The position numbers and the translations under genes are program-made. Shown here piece by piece: positions 54,516-62,944 of a stretch of 64,000 bases of DNA; within the stretch, counting starts at the first letter, position 1, and each line of letters opens with the position of its first letter. The DNA comes from Chloroflexota bacterium (GTDB taxonomy: Bacteria; Chloroflexota; Anaerolineae; Anaerolineales; Villigracilaceae), in NCBI GenBank assembly GCA_016223135.1, contig JACRPQ010000004.1, positions 496,001 to 560,000 on the forward strand. Reading direction: 5' to 3'. A model generated the notes under the pieces. That model ran no database searches and was not told the origin of the DNA. It saw only the letters and a list, made by a program, of their open reading frames with translations.

Positions 54516-57284
54516 ATGAAGACACGTCTTGTTTCTTTTGCGGTCTTGCTCGTCCTTTTCAGCCTGCTCGTCTCGCCGGCATTCAGCGTGCCGGCAGGCA
54601 GCGACTCATCCCTCTGGCGCGTGGCAGAGGCGCCCGCCGTCAAAATTGCCCCTGCCGTGCAAGCGCGCCTCGCAGACCTTCAGCAGGGCGAAACCATCAC
54701 CGTCATCGTGCAGCTGCGCCAGCAGGCAAAACTTCCGGCGGGGAAAAACATCGGGCGTGGGGAGCAGGCTTTCGCGGTGATGAATGCGCTGAAAGTGACG
54801 GCGGAAAAGACCCAACGGGGAGTCAAAAAATTACTCGATGTGGAAAAGTCGAACGGCAGAGTCCAATCCTATGTCCCCTTCTGGGTTTTCAACGGCTTCT
54901 CCGTCACCGCCACAGCCGATGTCATTCAGGAACTCGCCTCACACCCCGACGTTCTTTCCATCACCCCCGACCAATTGGACATCGTCCCCGCCGCGCTTCC
55001 CGCCGCGCTCACCAATCCCGAACCGAACATCACCCTCATCAACGCGCCGGCGCTGTGGAACCTGGGCTACACCGGGCAGGGCGTGGTGGTGGCTTCGATG
55101 GACAGCGGCGTGAACCTTTCGCACGCCGGGCTTGCCAGCCGCTGGCGCGGCGGCTCGAACAGTTGGTATGACCCTTACGGTCAGCACCCCGCCTCGCCGG
55201 CTGACCTCAGCGGTCACGGCACTTGGACGATGGGCATCATGGTTGGCGGCGACGAAGGCGGCACCTCCATCGGCGTTGCCCCCGGCGCACAATGGATCGC
55301 CGTCAAAATGTTCAACGACGCCGGCACCTCCACCGCCACCGCCATCCATCAGGGCTATCAATGGCTGCTCGACCCCGACGGCAACCCCGCCACCGACGAC
55401 GCGCCGCATGTCGTCAACAACTCATGGTCTTTCGCCTCCCCCGGCTGCAACCTCGATTTCGAACCCGACCTGCAGGCGCTGCGCGCCGCCGGCATCCTTC
55501 CCATCTTTGCGGCGGGCAACGGCGGTCCGGGCAGCGGCACCAGTTACAGCCCCGCCAACAACCCCTCGGCGTTTGCCGTGGGCGCCATTGACAACAACGG
55601 CATTATCTACGGTTTGAGCAGCCGCGGACCCACCACCTGCGGCGGTTCCAGCGGCGTATTCCCCGAACTGACCGCCCCCGGCGTGAACGTTTATACGACC
55701 GACCTGGCTGGCTTCTACACCACCGCCTCCGGCACCTCCCTCGCCGCTCCGCACGTGACGGGAGGACTGGCTCTGCTTCTTTCGGCTTTTCCCACGCTGA
55801 CGGTTTCTCAGCAGGAAAGCGCCCTGCTCTCCTCCGCAGTTGACCTCGGCGCGGCAGGACCCGACGATGTGTACGGCTACGGACGTTTCGACGTGCTCGC
55901 CGCCTACAACCTGCTCGCGCCGCCGCCCCCGCCTCCCTCTCTGACGCCTCTTCAGCCCTCCGGCGCGCTCGCCGATTGGAACTACACCTTCACCTGGCAG
56001 GGACTTCCCAACGCCACCTGGTATCTTCTGGAAGTGCAAACATCCGGTGGGGCGCTGGTGTATCGCAAGTGGTTCACCTCCACACAAACGGCATGCGCCG
56101 GCGGAGTAAATTGCTCGATTTCCCTCACAGGACTCAACCTGCCGAACGGCGACTATAAGTGGCGCATCATGGACTATGGCGCCTACGGTTATGGCAGTAA
56201 CACTGCCTTCCTCAACTTTACCCTCAACGCCTCCTGCTTTACCCTCACCATCAATGCCAATCCTGCCGGCGGCGGCATTGTCAATGCGCCGGCGCAGACC
56301 TGCCCGGGCGGTTACACCGCAGGTTCCAGCGTCCTCCTGACCGCCGTTCCCAATGCCGGCTATCTCTTCAAAGATTGGGGCGGAGATGCGGCGGGCGCTT
56401 CCAACCCCGTCTCGGTGATCATGAACGGCAATAAAACGGTTGCCGTCAACTTCAAAGCGGTGACTCTTCCTCTCTCGCCTGCCGGCAGTCTGACCGCGTG
56501 GGATGGTACCTTTACCTGGAACGGCTTGACCGATGCCACGTGGTATTTGCTGGAAGTGCAAACATCCACAGGCACGCTGGTATATCGCAAATGGTTTACC
56601 TCAACGCAAACAGGATGTGCGGGCGGAGTCAACTGCTCAATTGCTCCCGCCGACATCGGTCTGCCCAACGGCGATTACAAGTGGCGCATCCTCGATTATG
56701 GCGCCTATGGTTATGGAACGCTTTCTGTCTTCCAGTCATTCACTTTGAATCTGCCCGTTGCCTGCCATGCTTTGACCATTAACATCATCCCCGCTACCGG
56801 CGGAACGGTGACTGCCACCCCGCAAAATTGTCCGGGCGGTTATACCACCGGCACTGCAATTCAACTTACAGCAATGCCCGGCACAGGATATCTCTTCAAA
56901 AACTGGAGCGGAGATGCCTCCGGTACCGCCAGCACACTGACCATTGTGATGAAAGCGGATAAAGTCATCAATGCTGAATTCAAAGCGGTCGCCGTCCCAA
57001 CCGCCCCTAGCGGTACGTTGACCGCATGGGACAATACCTTCACCTGGAACGGTTTGAGCGGCGCCACCTGGTATCTTCTGGAAGTGTACACGCCGGAAGG
57101 GACGATGCTCTTCCGCAAATGGTACACCGCCGCACAAACCAACTGCGCCGGCGGAACCGCCTGCACGCTCACGCCCAGCGGACTCAACCTGCCCAACGGC
57201 GGCTACAAATGGCGCATTCTCGATTACGGTCCCTACGGCTACGGCGTCTTCACCCCCTACGTCACCTTCACCCTCAACCGATAA
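54516..57284 (+). CDS. Exported subtilisin-like serine protease with C-terminal repeat modules
   Basis: 922 residues with a Sec signal. A propeptide (VIVQLRQQAKLPAG to about 150) is followed by the S8 catalytic domain: VVASMDSGVN (Asp near 195), DLSGHGTWTMG (His near 234), FAAGNGGPG (Asn near 333) and SGTSLAAPHVTGG (Ser near 405). After a proline hinge come three TWYLLEV...YKWRI(L/M)DYGxYGYG modules (about 485, 656 and 831), with two InlB/SpaA-like Gly-rich modules (CPGGYT...GYLFK(D/N)W) between them. It may process or degrade surface proteins of the same island. Confidence 0.92.
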   Translation: MKTRLVSFAVLLVLFSLLVSPAFSVPAGSDSSLWRVAEAPAVKIAPAVQARLADLQQGETITVIVQLRQQAKLPAGKNIGRGEQAFAVMNALKVTAEKTQRGVKKLLDVEKSNGRVQSYVPFWVFNGFSVTATADVIQELASHPDVLSITPDQLDIVPAALPAALTNPEPNITLINAPALWNLGYTGQGVVVASMDSGVNLSHAGLASRWRGGSNSWYDPYGQHPASPADLSGHGTWTMGIMVGGDEGGTSIGVAPGAQWIAVKMFNDAGTSTATAIHQGYQWLLDPDGNPATDDAPHVVNNSWSFASPGCNLDFEPDLQALRAAGILPIFAAGNGGPGSGTSYSPANNPSAFAVGAIDNNGIIYGLSSRGPTTCGGSSGVFPELTAPGVNVYTTDLAGFYTTASGTSLAAPHVTGGLALLLSAFPTLTVSQQESALLSSAVDLGAAGPDDVYGYGRFDVLAAYNLLAPPPPPPSLTPLQPSGALADWNYTFTWQGLPNATWYLLEVQTSGGALVYRKWFTSTQTACAGGVNCSISLTGLNLPNGDYKWRIMDYGAYGYGSNTAFLNFTLNASCFTLTINANPAGGGIVNAPAQTCPGGYTAGSSVLLTAVPNAGYLFKDWGGDAAGASNPVSVIMNGNKTVAVNFKAVTLPLSPAGSLTAWDGTFTWNGLTDATWYLLEVQTSTGTLVYRKWFTSTQTGCAGGVNCSIAPADIGLPNGDYKWRILDYGAYGYGTLSVFQSFTLNLPVACHALTINIIPATGGTVTATPQNCPGGYTTGTAIQLTAMPGTGYLFKNWSGDASGTASTLTIVMKADKVINAEFKAVAVPTAPSGTLTAWDNTFTWNGLSGATWYLLEVYTPEGTMLFRKWYTAAQTNCAGGTACTLTPSGLNLPNGGYKWRILDYGPYGYGVFTPYVTFTLNR

Positions 57285-57289
57285 CCTTC

Positions 57290-58726
57290 ATGAAAACAAC
57301 CCCCGCTCTCCTTCTCGTGCTGATATTGCTGCTTGGCGTTTTCCCCGTCCACGCGGCAGGGACGATCACCGTCAACACCGTCATAGACCAGATTGCCGAT
57401 GACGGTCAATGTTCACTGCGCGAAGCGGTCATCGCGGCAAATACCGATACCGCCACAGGCGGATGCCCAGCCGGCAGCGGCGCCGATACCATCGTCTTCG
57501 ACCCGTCCCTCCCTTCGCCTGCGACCTTTACCCTCATCCTGACCGGCGCCAATGAAGACGCTTCCGCTTCCGGCGACCTCGACTTGAGCGGCTCCCTCAC
57601 CATTCAGGGCGGCGACGCCAGCCGCATCATCCTCGACGGAAGCGGCGCGGACCGAGTCTTCGACATTCGCCCCGGCGCGACCGTCACCATTTCGGGCGTG
57701 ACCGTTCAAAACGGAGACCCCGGCAGCGGGGCGGGCGGAGGCGGGATTATCGTCCGCGGCGTCGCCCCCGGCGCAAAGTTGACGCTTCTCAACAGTATCA
57801 TCACGAACAACCGCGCGCCCCTCGGCGGCGGCATCTACAGTGACGGCAACGGCGCGACCGTCCTCATTCAGGACGCGCAAATCCTCGCCAACACTGCCCA
57901 AACCTCCGGCGGCGGCATCGCCAACAGCGGTAATCTCACCCTGCTCAACAGCCTCCTTGCCCAAAATCAGGCGAAAAGCGGCGGCGGCATCGAGCATTTC
58001 GGTTTTTCCCTGAAACTCACCAACAGCACGATCAGCGGCAACCGCGCCAGCGACAACGGCGGCGGTCTCTACAATCGCGGCGATACGCTCATTCTGAACG
58101 TCACCTTCAGCGGCAACACCGCCAGCGGACCCGGCACCGGCGGCAACATTTTTCAGGATACCGCCTCCCTCGCCATCAAGAATTCCATCGTCGCCAATTC
58201 CGACGCGGACGGTAACTGCGCTGTGAACGAAGGTTTCCTCACCTCGCAGGGAAACAACCTCGACAGCGGCAGTACCTGCGGATTCAACGCGAGCGGCGAC
58301 CGCTCCAACACCGACCCGCTGCTGGGTCCCCTCCAAAATAACGGCGGCTTCACCTCCACCCATGCCCTGCTGCCCGGCAGTCCCGCCATTGACGCGGGCA
58401 ACAACGCCGGCTGTCCCACTGCCGATCAGCGCGGGCTTCCCCGACCCGCAGATGGCGATTTGAACGGGACGGCAGTATGCGATATGGGCGCGTATGAAGC
58501 GCAGGTTGTCTCTTCCTCCGTTACGCCCTCCGTCACTCCGCCTCCCACCGAAACGTCCACGCCCTCTCCACAGCCTCCCACGCTTACGCCTTCTTCGCCG
58601 CCTCCCGTCATCACTCCCACCTTCACCCCTGCTCCGCCCACGCCCACGCCGCCTCCCGCCGCGCCTTGCGCTGCCGCCGCAATGCTGTTGGCGCTGCTGG
58701 CTTTCTTCTTCCGCCGCATGGGGTAG
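57290..58726 (+). CDS. Exported CSLREA-domain beta-helix protein with C-terminal anchor
   Basis: 478 residues from the ATG at 57290 (6 bases after the protease stop). Signal MKTTPALLLVLILLLGVFPVHAA, then the CSLREA motif (DGQCSLREAVIAANTD), then a right-handed beta-helix with GGGI(A/Y)/NSTISGN turns. DMGAYE ends the folded part. The tail is a Pro/Thr-rich linker, a short hydrophobic helix (AAAMLLALLAFFF) and RRMG, a sorting or anchoring signal. Last gene of the exported-protein island. Confidence 0.9.
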   Translation: MKTTPALLLVLILLLGVFPVHAAGTITVNTVIDQIADDGQCSLREAVIAANTDTATGGCPAGSGADTIVFDPSLPSPATFTLILTGANEDASASGDLDLSGSLTIQGGDASRIILDGSGADRVFDIRPGATVTISGVTVQNGDPGSGAGGGGIIVRGVAPGAKLTLLNSIITNNRAPLGGGIYSDGNGATVLIQDAQILANTAQTSGGGIANSGNLTLLNSLLAQNQAKSGGGIEHFGFSLKLTNSTISGNRASDNGGGLYNRGDTLILNVTFSGNTASGPGTGGNIFQDTASLAIKNSIVANSDADGNCAVNEGFLTSQGNNLDSGSTCGFNASGDRSNTDPLLGPLQNNGGFTSTHALLPGSPAIDAGNNAGCPTADQRGLPRPADGDLNGTAVCDMGAYEAQVVSSSVTPSVTPPPTETSTPSPQPPTLTPSSPPPVITPTFTPAPPTPTPPPAAPCAAAAMLLALLAFFFRRMG

Positions 58727-58794
58727 AACGCCTTGCACGCTGACATGGGTTGAGCGCGCCCCATACCCCGCTGAACAGGGATTGAATTTAACCT

Positions 58795-58897
58795 AACCTG
58801 AATTCGGGATAAGGCTTTTAAATCGTTCCGAAGGCTTTTGACGCAGCGGGTTCGAGAGCCGAATCAGCCTTCGGGATGCTTATCCCGAACTGACGTT
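58795..58897 (+). repeat. Family C MITE-like element, copy C2
   Basis: 103 bp, AACCTGAATTCGGGATAAGG to TTATCCCGAACTGACGTT, flanked by the 5-bp duplication AACCT (58790-58794, 58898-58902). The 506-base stretch 58727-59232 holds only this, A4 and the 204-bp element; no gene is seen. Confidence 0.92.
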
Positions 58898-58900
58898 AAC

Positions 58901-59022
58901 CTAGCGACCTGACAGTTTCAAATGGGACGCTGAAAAACGCAGATAAACGCAGAAAAAAAACAACTTAAATCAGCGTAAATCAGCGTTCCTCTGCGTCTCA
59001 AAACAAAAGTGTCGGGCGGCTA
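58901..59022 (+). repeat. Family A MITE-like element, copy A4
   Basis: Starts CTAGCGACCTGACAGTTTC and ends GTGTCGGGCGGCTA. Its first two bases are shared with the target duplication of C2, so it landed at the edge of that element. No clean duplication of its own is visible. Confidence 0.88.
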
Positions 59023-59030
59023 AAATTTAA

Positions 59031-59234
59031 CAACAGACTGCCGGGTTCTCCAGGAACTATGGCTTTCTCAAAGTTTGGATGCGAGCCTTCTTTGTACACG
59101 GATTTCGCGGAATGAACGGATTCCTTTCCGTTTTTCACGGAGAATTCCATATCATCCGTGCGATCCGCGTACAAAAATTGCTTCCGTCGAGCGATAATGA
59201 GAAAGTCATACTCCAAGAACCCGGCAGTCTTCTG
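59031..59234. repeat. 204-bp inverted-repeat element at the leader-distal end of the CRISPR array
   Basis: Imperfect inverted ends of about 35 bp: left CAACAGACTGCCGGGTTCT...GGCTTTCTC, right GAGAAAGTC...AGAACCCGGCAGTCTTCTG. The 5-bp duplication TTTAA flanks it (59026-59030, 59235-59239). A second pair of arms (TACACGGATTTCGCGG / CCGTGCGATCCGCGTAC) lies inside. Its right flank is the truncated terminal CRISPR repeat. Confidence 0.8.
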
Positions 59235-61113
59235 TTTAATGCCCTTGCGGGCATTTATTGATTCTGACCTGCAAAAGAAGAAGCAGAAGCCCGCGAGAAA
59301 GCGTGGTCTTAATGCCCTTGCGGGCATTTATTGATTCTGACCTGAACGCGCAAGCGAAAATGACGTTATCACCGTCATTAGTCTTAATGCCCTTGAGGGC
59401 ATTTATTGATTCTGACCTTGACTGGCGATGATATTTACACCTACGCGTTACAGTCTTAATGCCCTTGCGGGCATTTATTGATTCTGACCCAGCACAGAGG
59501 CGCGTTCACGCCCGCCGCTGGTCGGGTCTTAATGCCCTTGCGGGCATTTATTGATTCTGACTGAAAGTTGTCGAATATATCACGCTAATCGCTCTCGGGT
59601 CTTAATGCCCTTGCGGGCATTTATTGATTCTGACCTATATCGGAAGCGATATTTTCGCTAAGTTCCTGACGTAGTCTTAATGCCCTTGCGGGCATTTATT
59701 GATTCTGATACTCAAAAAACATTCGCGATCTCGTGAAAGTTTCAGGGGTCTTAATGCCCTTGCGGGCATTTATTGATTCTGACAAATTTCCTCCGGTATC
59801 TCAATGCTGAGAGCAACGATATGTCTTAATGCCCTTGCGGGCATTTATTGATTCTGACATATGTTGGTGAAATTGACGTTTGGAATGAACAATTAGGGTC
59901 TTAATGCCCTTGCGGGCATTTATTGATTCTGACAATCGAGGGAAGAGACGCGACCTCGGCGTCTGATGATGAGTCTTAATGCCCTTGCGGGCATTTATTG
60001 ATTCTGACTATAACGAAGTCAATTAAAGCCCTCGTGAAAGTTGAGTCTTAATGCCCTTGCGGGCATTTATTGATTCTGACATACTGCATCAACTCCACCT
60101 CGCCCATGTCCGGGTTGGGTCTTAATGCCCTTGCGGGCATTTATTGATTCTGACTCTAAAGAGGAACTATGAAAATTATAATAACGAAACGTCTTAATGC
60201 CCTTGCGGGCATTTATTGATTCTGACGCTCGCAGGCAAACTCATTTTCGCCGTCACTGGATTGGAGTCTTAATGCCCTTGCGGGCATTTATTGATTCTGA
60301 CTGTTTTGAGATGGTGACGGTCAAGATCGCGTGAGTCATGGTCTTAATGCCCTTGCGGGCATTTATTGATTCTGACCTAATTCCCCACATCCGCCCACCA
60401 GCAAAAGTTGGTGGGCGTCTTAATGCCCTTGCGGGCATTTATTGATTCTGACTGTAAGTTGATTATCAATATTGCCAACACAAAGCGCCGTGTCTTAATG
60501 CCCTTGCGGGCATTTATTGATTCTGACACAGAAGTTTGCGTTCCCTCTTGCGTTCGCGGTCGCGGGTCTTAATGCCCTTGCGGGCATTTATTGATTCTGA
60601 CCCAAAATGCAGTCCTGAGTGGATCGTGCTACGTTGTGGTCTTAATGCCCTTGCGGGCATTTATTGATTCTGACCGGAGCTCGCGCGTGACTGTGCAGGC
60701 TTGCCAGTAGTCTTAATGCCCTTGCGGGCATTTATTGATTCTGACTCCATCTTCAAAAGAATAAGTGACAGCACGACGCTTGCGTCTTAATGCCCTTGCG
60801 GGCATTTATTGATTCTGACAATAATGGTAGCACCCAGTACGTGCGCGTCCCGTTTGGGTCTTAATGCCCTTGCGGGCATTTATTGATTCTGACCCTGTTT
60901 GAAGCGCGAATGAAGCGCCGCGAGTTATCGCGTCTTAATGCCCTTGCGGGCATTTATTGATTCTGACGAAATTGAGGCGAGTTCGCGCGGCGTCGTGGGC
61001 GAAGTCTTAATGCCCTTGCGGGCATTTATTGATTCTGACTATCACGCTATGCAACGAGTGCTGGATGAAGGCACTCAGTCTTAATGCCCTTGCGGGCATT
61101 TATTGATTCTGAC
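59233..61113 (-). CRISPR. CRISPR array, 26 repeats and 25 spacers
   Basis: The 36-bp repeat on the plus strand begins GTCTTAATGCCC, has the stem AATGCCC/GGGCATT and ends GATTCTGAC. Repeat starts: 59233 (degenerate), 59306, 59381, 59453, 59526, 59599, 59674, 59748, 59823, 59898, 59973, 60045, 60119, 60191, 60266, 60341, 60417, 60492, 60566, 60639, 60710, 60784, 60858, 60932, 61004, 61078. Spacers are 35-40 bases. Variants are an A in the third repeat loop (CCTTGAGGGC) and a T as last base of the seventh. Minus-strand reading is favoured: the repeat then ends ATTAAGAC, like the usual crRNA handle; the degenerate repeat is at the far end; and cas genes and a promoter lie at the high-coordinate end. 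Confidence 0.97.
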
Positions 61114-61200
61114 CCCTGTTTTTCGTCCGCAAAAAACAGGCAGATGGATGAACAGAACCTTCCGCATTATACTGCACAAATTCCGAATTTTCATCCAAAA
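61114..61200 (-). promoter_or_regulatory. CRISPR leader with candidate promoter
   Basis: On the minus strand TATAAT (61171-61166) lies about 53 bases before the first repeat. An A/T-rich TGAAAA-like hexamer is near the -35 position. The stretch to 61113 contains GTTTTTTGCGGACGAAAAAC-like inverted sequence adjacent to the repeat. Confidence 0.6.
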
Positions 61201-61239
61201 CATTCCTGCTTTGCTGAATTGACAACCCAAATTCGGGGC

Positions 61240-61297
61240 TGCGTACCCCCCTCCCTAAAAAGGTCAAAACCAGGCGAATCTGGCGGGGGGGTACGCA
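61240..61297. repeat. 12-bp inverted repeat between the cas remnant and the leader
   Basis: TGCGTACCCCCC (61240-61251) and GGGGGGTACGCA (61286-61297) are perfect reverse complements 34 bases apart. The pair directly follows the minus-strand stop at 61306 and may separate cas transcripts from the array. Confidence 0.7.
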
Positions 61298-61305
61298 AAT
61301 ATGCG

Positions 61306-61554
61306 TCAGACAATCATCGTGCTGGGCGGCGGGGTGAGATGCCCCTGTCCAAGCACGCGTAAACGTCCGCGGCAGGCGGCGCACAAGGCATACAAGCGCA
61401 GGCTGTCTTCCTCTTCCTGTAAGATTTTTCGGACTTTGTTGAGCAGCTTCTCCAATTCCGCCTCGTTTAAGTACGCCTCGAAGACCGAATCCTGCACGCG
61501 GCGGTTGCGAATGCGAATTTTGGTCTGTTGCTCCACAAGATATAAGGCTGGCAT
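61306..61554 (-). pseudogene. Deletion fusion: Cas1 N-terminus joined in frame to Cas2 C-terminus
   Basis: 82 codons, still open, with GGGAGG before the ATG. Residues 1-19 (MPALYLVEQQTKIRIRNRR) read like the first strands of a Cas1 protein. From about residue 20 the sequence is the second half of Cas2: VQDSVFEAYLNEAELEKLL, then EEEDSLRLYALCAACRGRLRVLG. The Cas2 first strand with its catalytic aspartate, the whole Cas1 catalytic domain and the Cas1 stop are missing. A single in-frame deletion between adjacent cas1 and cas2 genes explains this. The product could not integrate spacers. Alternative reading: a diverged short Cas2, less likely because the N-terminal YDIxxDxxR part is absent. Confidence 0.75.
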
Positions 61555-61589
61555 ACAAACCTCCCTGCAGCGTTGTTAAGGTTCAGATT

Positions 61590-61650
61590 GAAGATTGTAG
61601 ATTGTAGATTGAAGATTGTGGATTGAAGATTGTGGATTGAAGGTTTAGCG
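61590..61650. repeat. GATTGAAGATTGTGG simple-repeat tract
   Basis: Irregular tandem units of 10-15 bases (GATTGAAGATTGTAG, GATTGAAGATTGTGG) between the cas remnant and the four-helix gene. Similar tracts lie at 62035-62100, 62945-63093 and 63480-63520. Confidence 0.8.
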
Positions 61651-62010
61651 TTTGGTGTGCAAGTTACGAGTAACGGTTTTTCGGGAGGAGACGAAGATGG
61701 CAGTCAATTCATCGGCTTCTTTGCGAAGGTCGCTGAGGCGTTCTTTGGGCAGCAAGCCGCTCTCTTCGATGACTTCCAGCCAAAACGCACTTTCGTCCAC
61801 TTCTTCGATGACGATTTGCAATTTGGCAGAAAACTCGGCTTGCGAGCGCGCCCGGCAAGCGGCGCGATAGTTTGCTCCCACCGAAGTGGCTGAACGCAGC
61901 GCCTGCTTGCCCATCACCTCGCCAATGTAATTCTTTGGCAAATCCTGGCACATTCGAATCGTGCGCAACGCAAATGTCTTCGTCCTCTCCTTCAACTCCT
62001 CTGCATCCAT
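61645..62010 (-). CDS. Four-helix-bundle (S23/IVP-like) protein inside the cas operon
   Basis: 121 residues. LKERTKTFALRTIRMCQDLP, GKQALRSATSVGANYRAACRARSQAEF and KLQIVIEEVDESAFWLEVIEESGLL are typical of the family first found in 23S rRNA intervening sequences. These proteins form pentameric four-helix bundles with a basic cavity; their role is unknown. AAGGAG precedes the ATG. It lies between cas6 and the cas1-cas2 remnant, in the same direction. Confidence 0.88.
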   Translation of the reverse strand: MDAEELKERTKTFALRTIRMCQDLPKNYIGEVMGKQALRSATSVGANYRAACRARSQAEFSAKLQIVIEEVDESAFWLEVIEESGLLPKERLSDLRKEADELTAIFVSSRKTVTRNLHTKR

Positions 62011-62080
62011 CTTCTTCTCCTTCCTATCTACTCAATCATCAATCTGCAATCATCAATCTGCAATCATCAATCTGCAATCA

Positions 62081-62944
62081 TCAATCTGCAATCATCAATC
62101 TCACCTGCCCCAACCCTTGCGTCGTCCCCGCGCCAATGCCGGAAAAGAACGCAAACGCCGCCAGCGCGTGAATCTGCCCCATCCAAAAGCGGTCAAAATT
62201 GGTCGTCGTGAACGTAATCTGACCCACCGCGCCAATGCGCAGTCCGCCATCCTTGAGCGGCACGGAGCGGCTTTCCAGGTCGAAGCGGCTCACCGCCAAA
62301 CACTCCTCCGCATAGCGGCGCAATTCGGGCATCAACGCCAGCGGCGCAAACGCATTCCACTTCTCGATGAGACTATTGAAGACCAGCGAGGCAGTCGGCA
62401 AAGGATGAGAAAGACCGCCGCTTTTGAAGACAACCGGACTGGTGAACTGGAACGACACCCGGCGCGGAATCTCCACCCCCGGCAGGAATCGGCTTCCCAG
62501 CGCGGCGTACGCATCCTGCCCCGCCCAAGCCTGCGTGCCTGAACAATCAGCCGCTGCCACGCTGAAAGGGACGTGGTCCAACTCCAGCGTACTGCCCGCT
62601 GCGGTCTGGCAAAACGCCAGCAAGAGCGCGGTCAGATCCGCCGAGAGCGAAGTCCAGCGTAAGGTATAGGTCTCGCCGGGCAAAGGCGCGCCCGTCTGAC
62701 GGTCAAACTTCCCCATCAGCGTCGAGACGGTGTAGGGGCGGAGGGAATTGTGGATTGCTGATTGCTGATTGGAGATTGTAGATTGGGGCGAAGCGTGCAG
62801 CCGTTCCGCCAGCGCCGGGTCCGCTTGCCGGACGACATCGAGCAGCGCCGCCTGCGAAGCGCGTCCCCACCAGCGGGGGAAGTCTGTCCGTTGGGCGGGA
62901 ATTTCCAACGGTCGAAGCGTGAGAACGAGAGAAAGAAGGTCCAT
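62081..62944 (-). CDS. cas6: Cas6 pre-crRNA endoribonuclease
   Basis: 287 residues. It shows a RAMP double-ferredoxin plan: RPYTVSTLMGKF, YTLRWTSLSADLTALLL, VSFQFTSPVVFKSGG and the C-terminal glycine-rich loop GAGTTQGLGQVRLM. Cas6 cuts the repeat hairpin to give crRNAs with an 8-nt handle. A short-repeat tract (62745-62786) is translated in frame as STISNQQSAIHN near residue 55, and the stop lies at the edge of another tract. The catalytic histidine cannot be assigned by eye. It is separated from csx15 by 150 bases of simple repeats. Confidence 0.87.
   Translation of the reverse strand: MDLLSLVLTLRPLEIPAQRTDFPRWWGRASQAALLDVVRQADPALAERLHASPQSTISNQQSAIHNSLRPYTVSTLMGKFDRQTGAPLPGETYTLRWTSLSADLTALLLAFCQTAAGSTLELDHVPFSVAAADCSGTQAWAGQDAYAALGSRFLPGVEIPRRVSFQFTSPVVFKSGGLSHPLPTASLVFNSLIEKWNAFAPLALMPELRRYAEECLAVSRFDLESRSVPLKDGGLRIGAVGQITFTTTNFDRFWMGQIHALAAFAFFSGIGAGTTQGLGQVRLMIAD

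Noticed and set aside
59079-59261. Small open frame inside the 204-bp element
   Set aside because: It runs from inverted-repeat sequence into the first CRISPR repeat and does not look like a protein.
60253-60438. Short open frame across CRISPR repeats
   Set aside because: Made of repeat and spacer sequence (SESINARKGI is the repeat translated).
59233-61113. Plus-strand transcription of the CRISPR array
   Set aside because: The plus-strand repeat end (GATTCTGAC) fits the usual handle less well, and leader, cas genes and the degenerate repeat all point to the minus strand.
61084-61362. Plus-strand frame across the leader and the cas remnant
   Set aside because: Overlaps the last repeat, leader and the opposite-strand remnant; no motif.
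61306-61554. Annotation as an ordinary intact cas2
   Set aside because: The N-terminal third lacks the Cas2 first strand and aspartate and instead resembles the beginning of Cas1.
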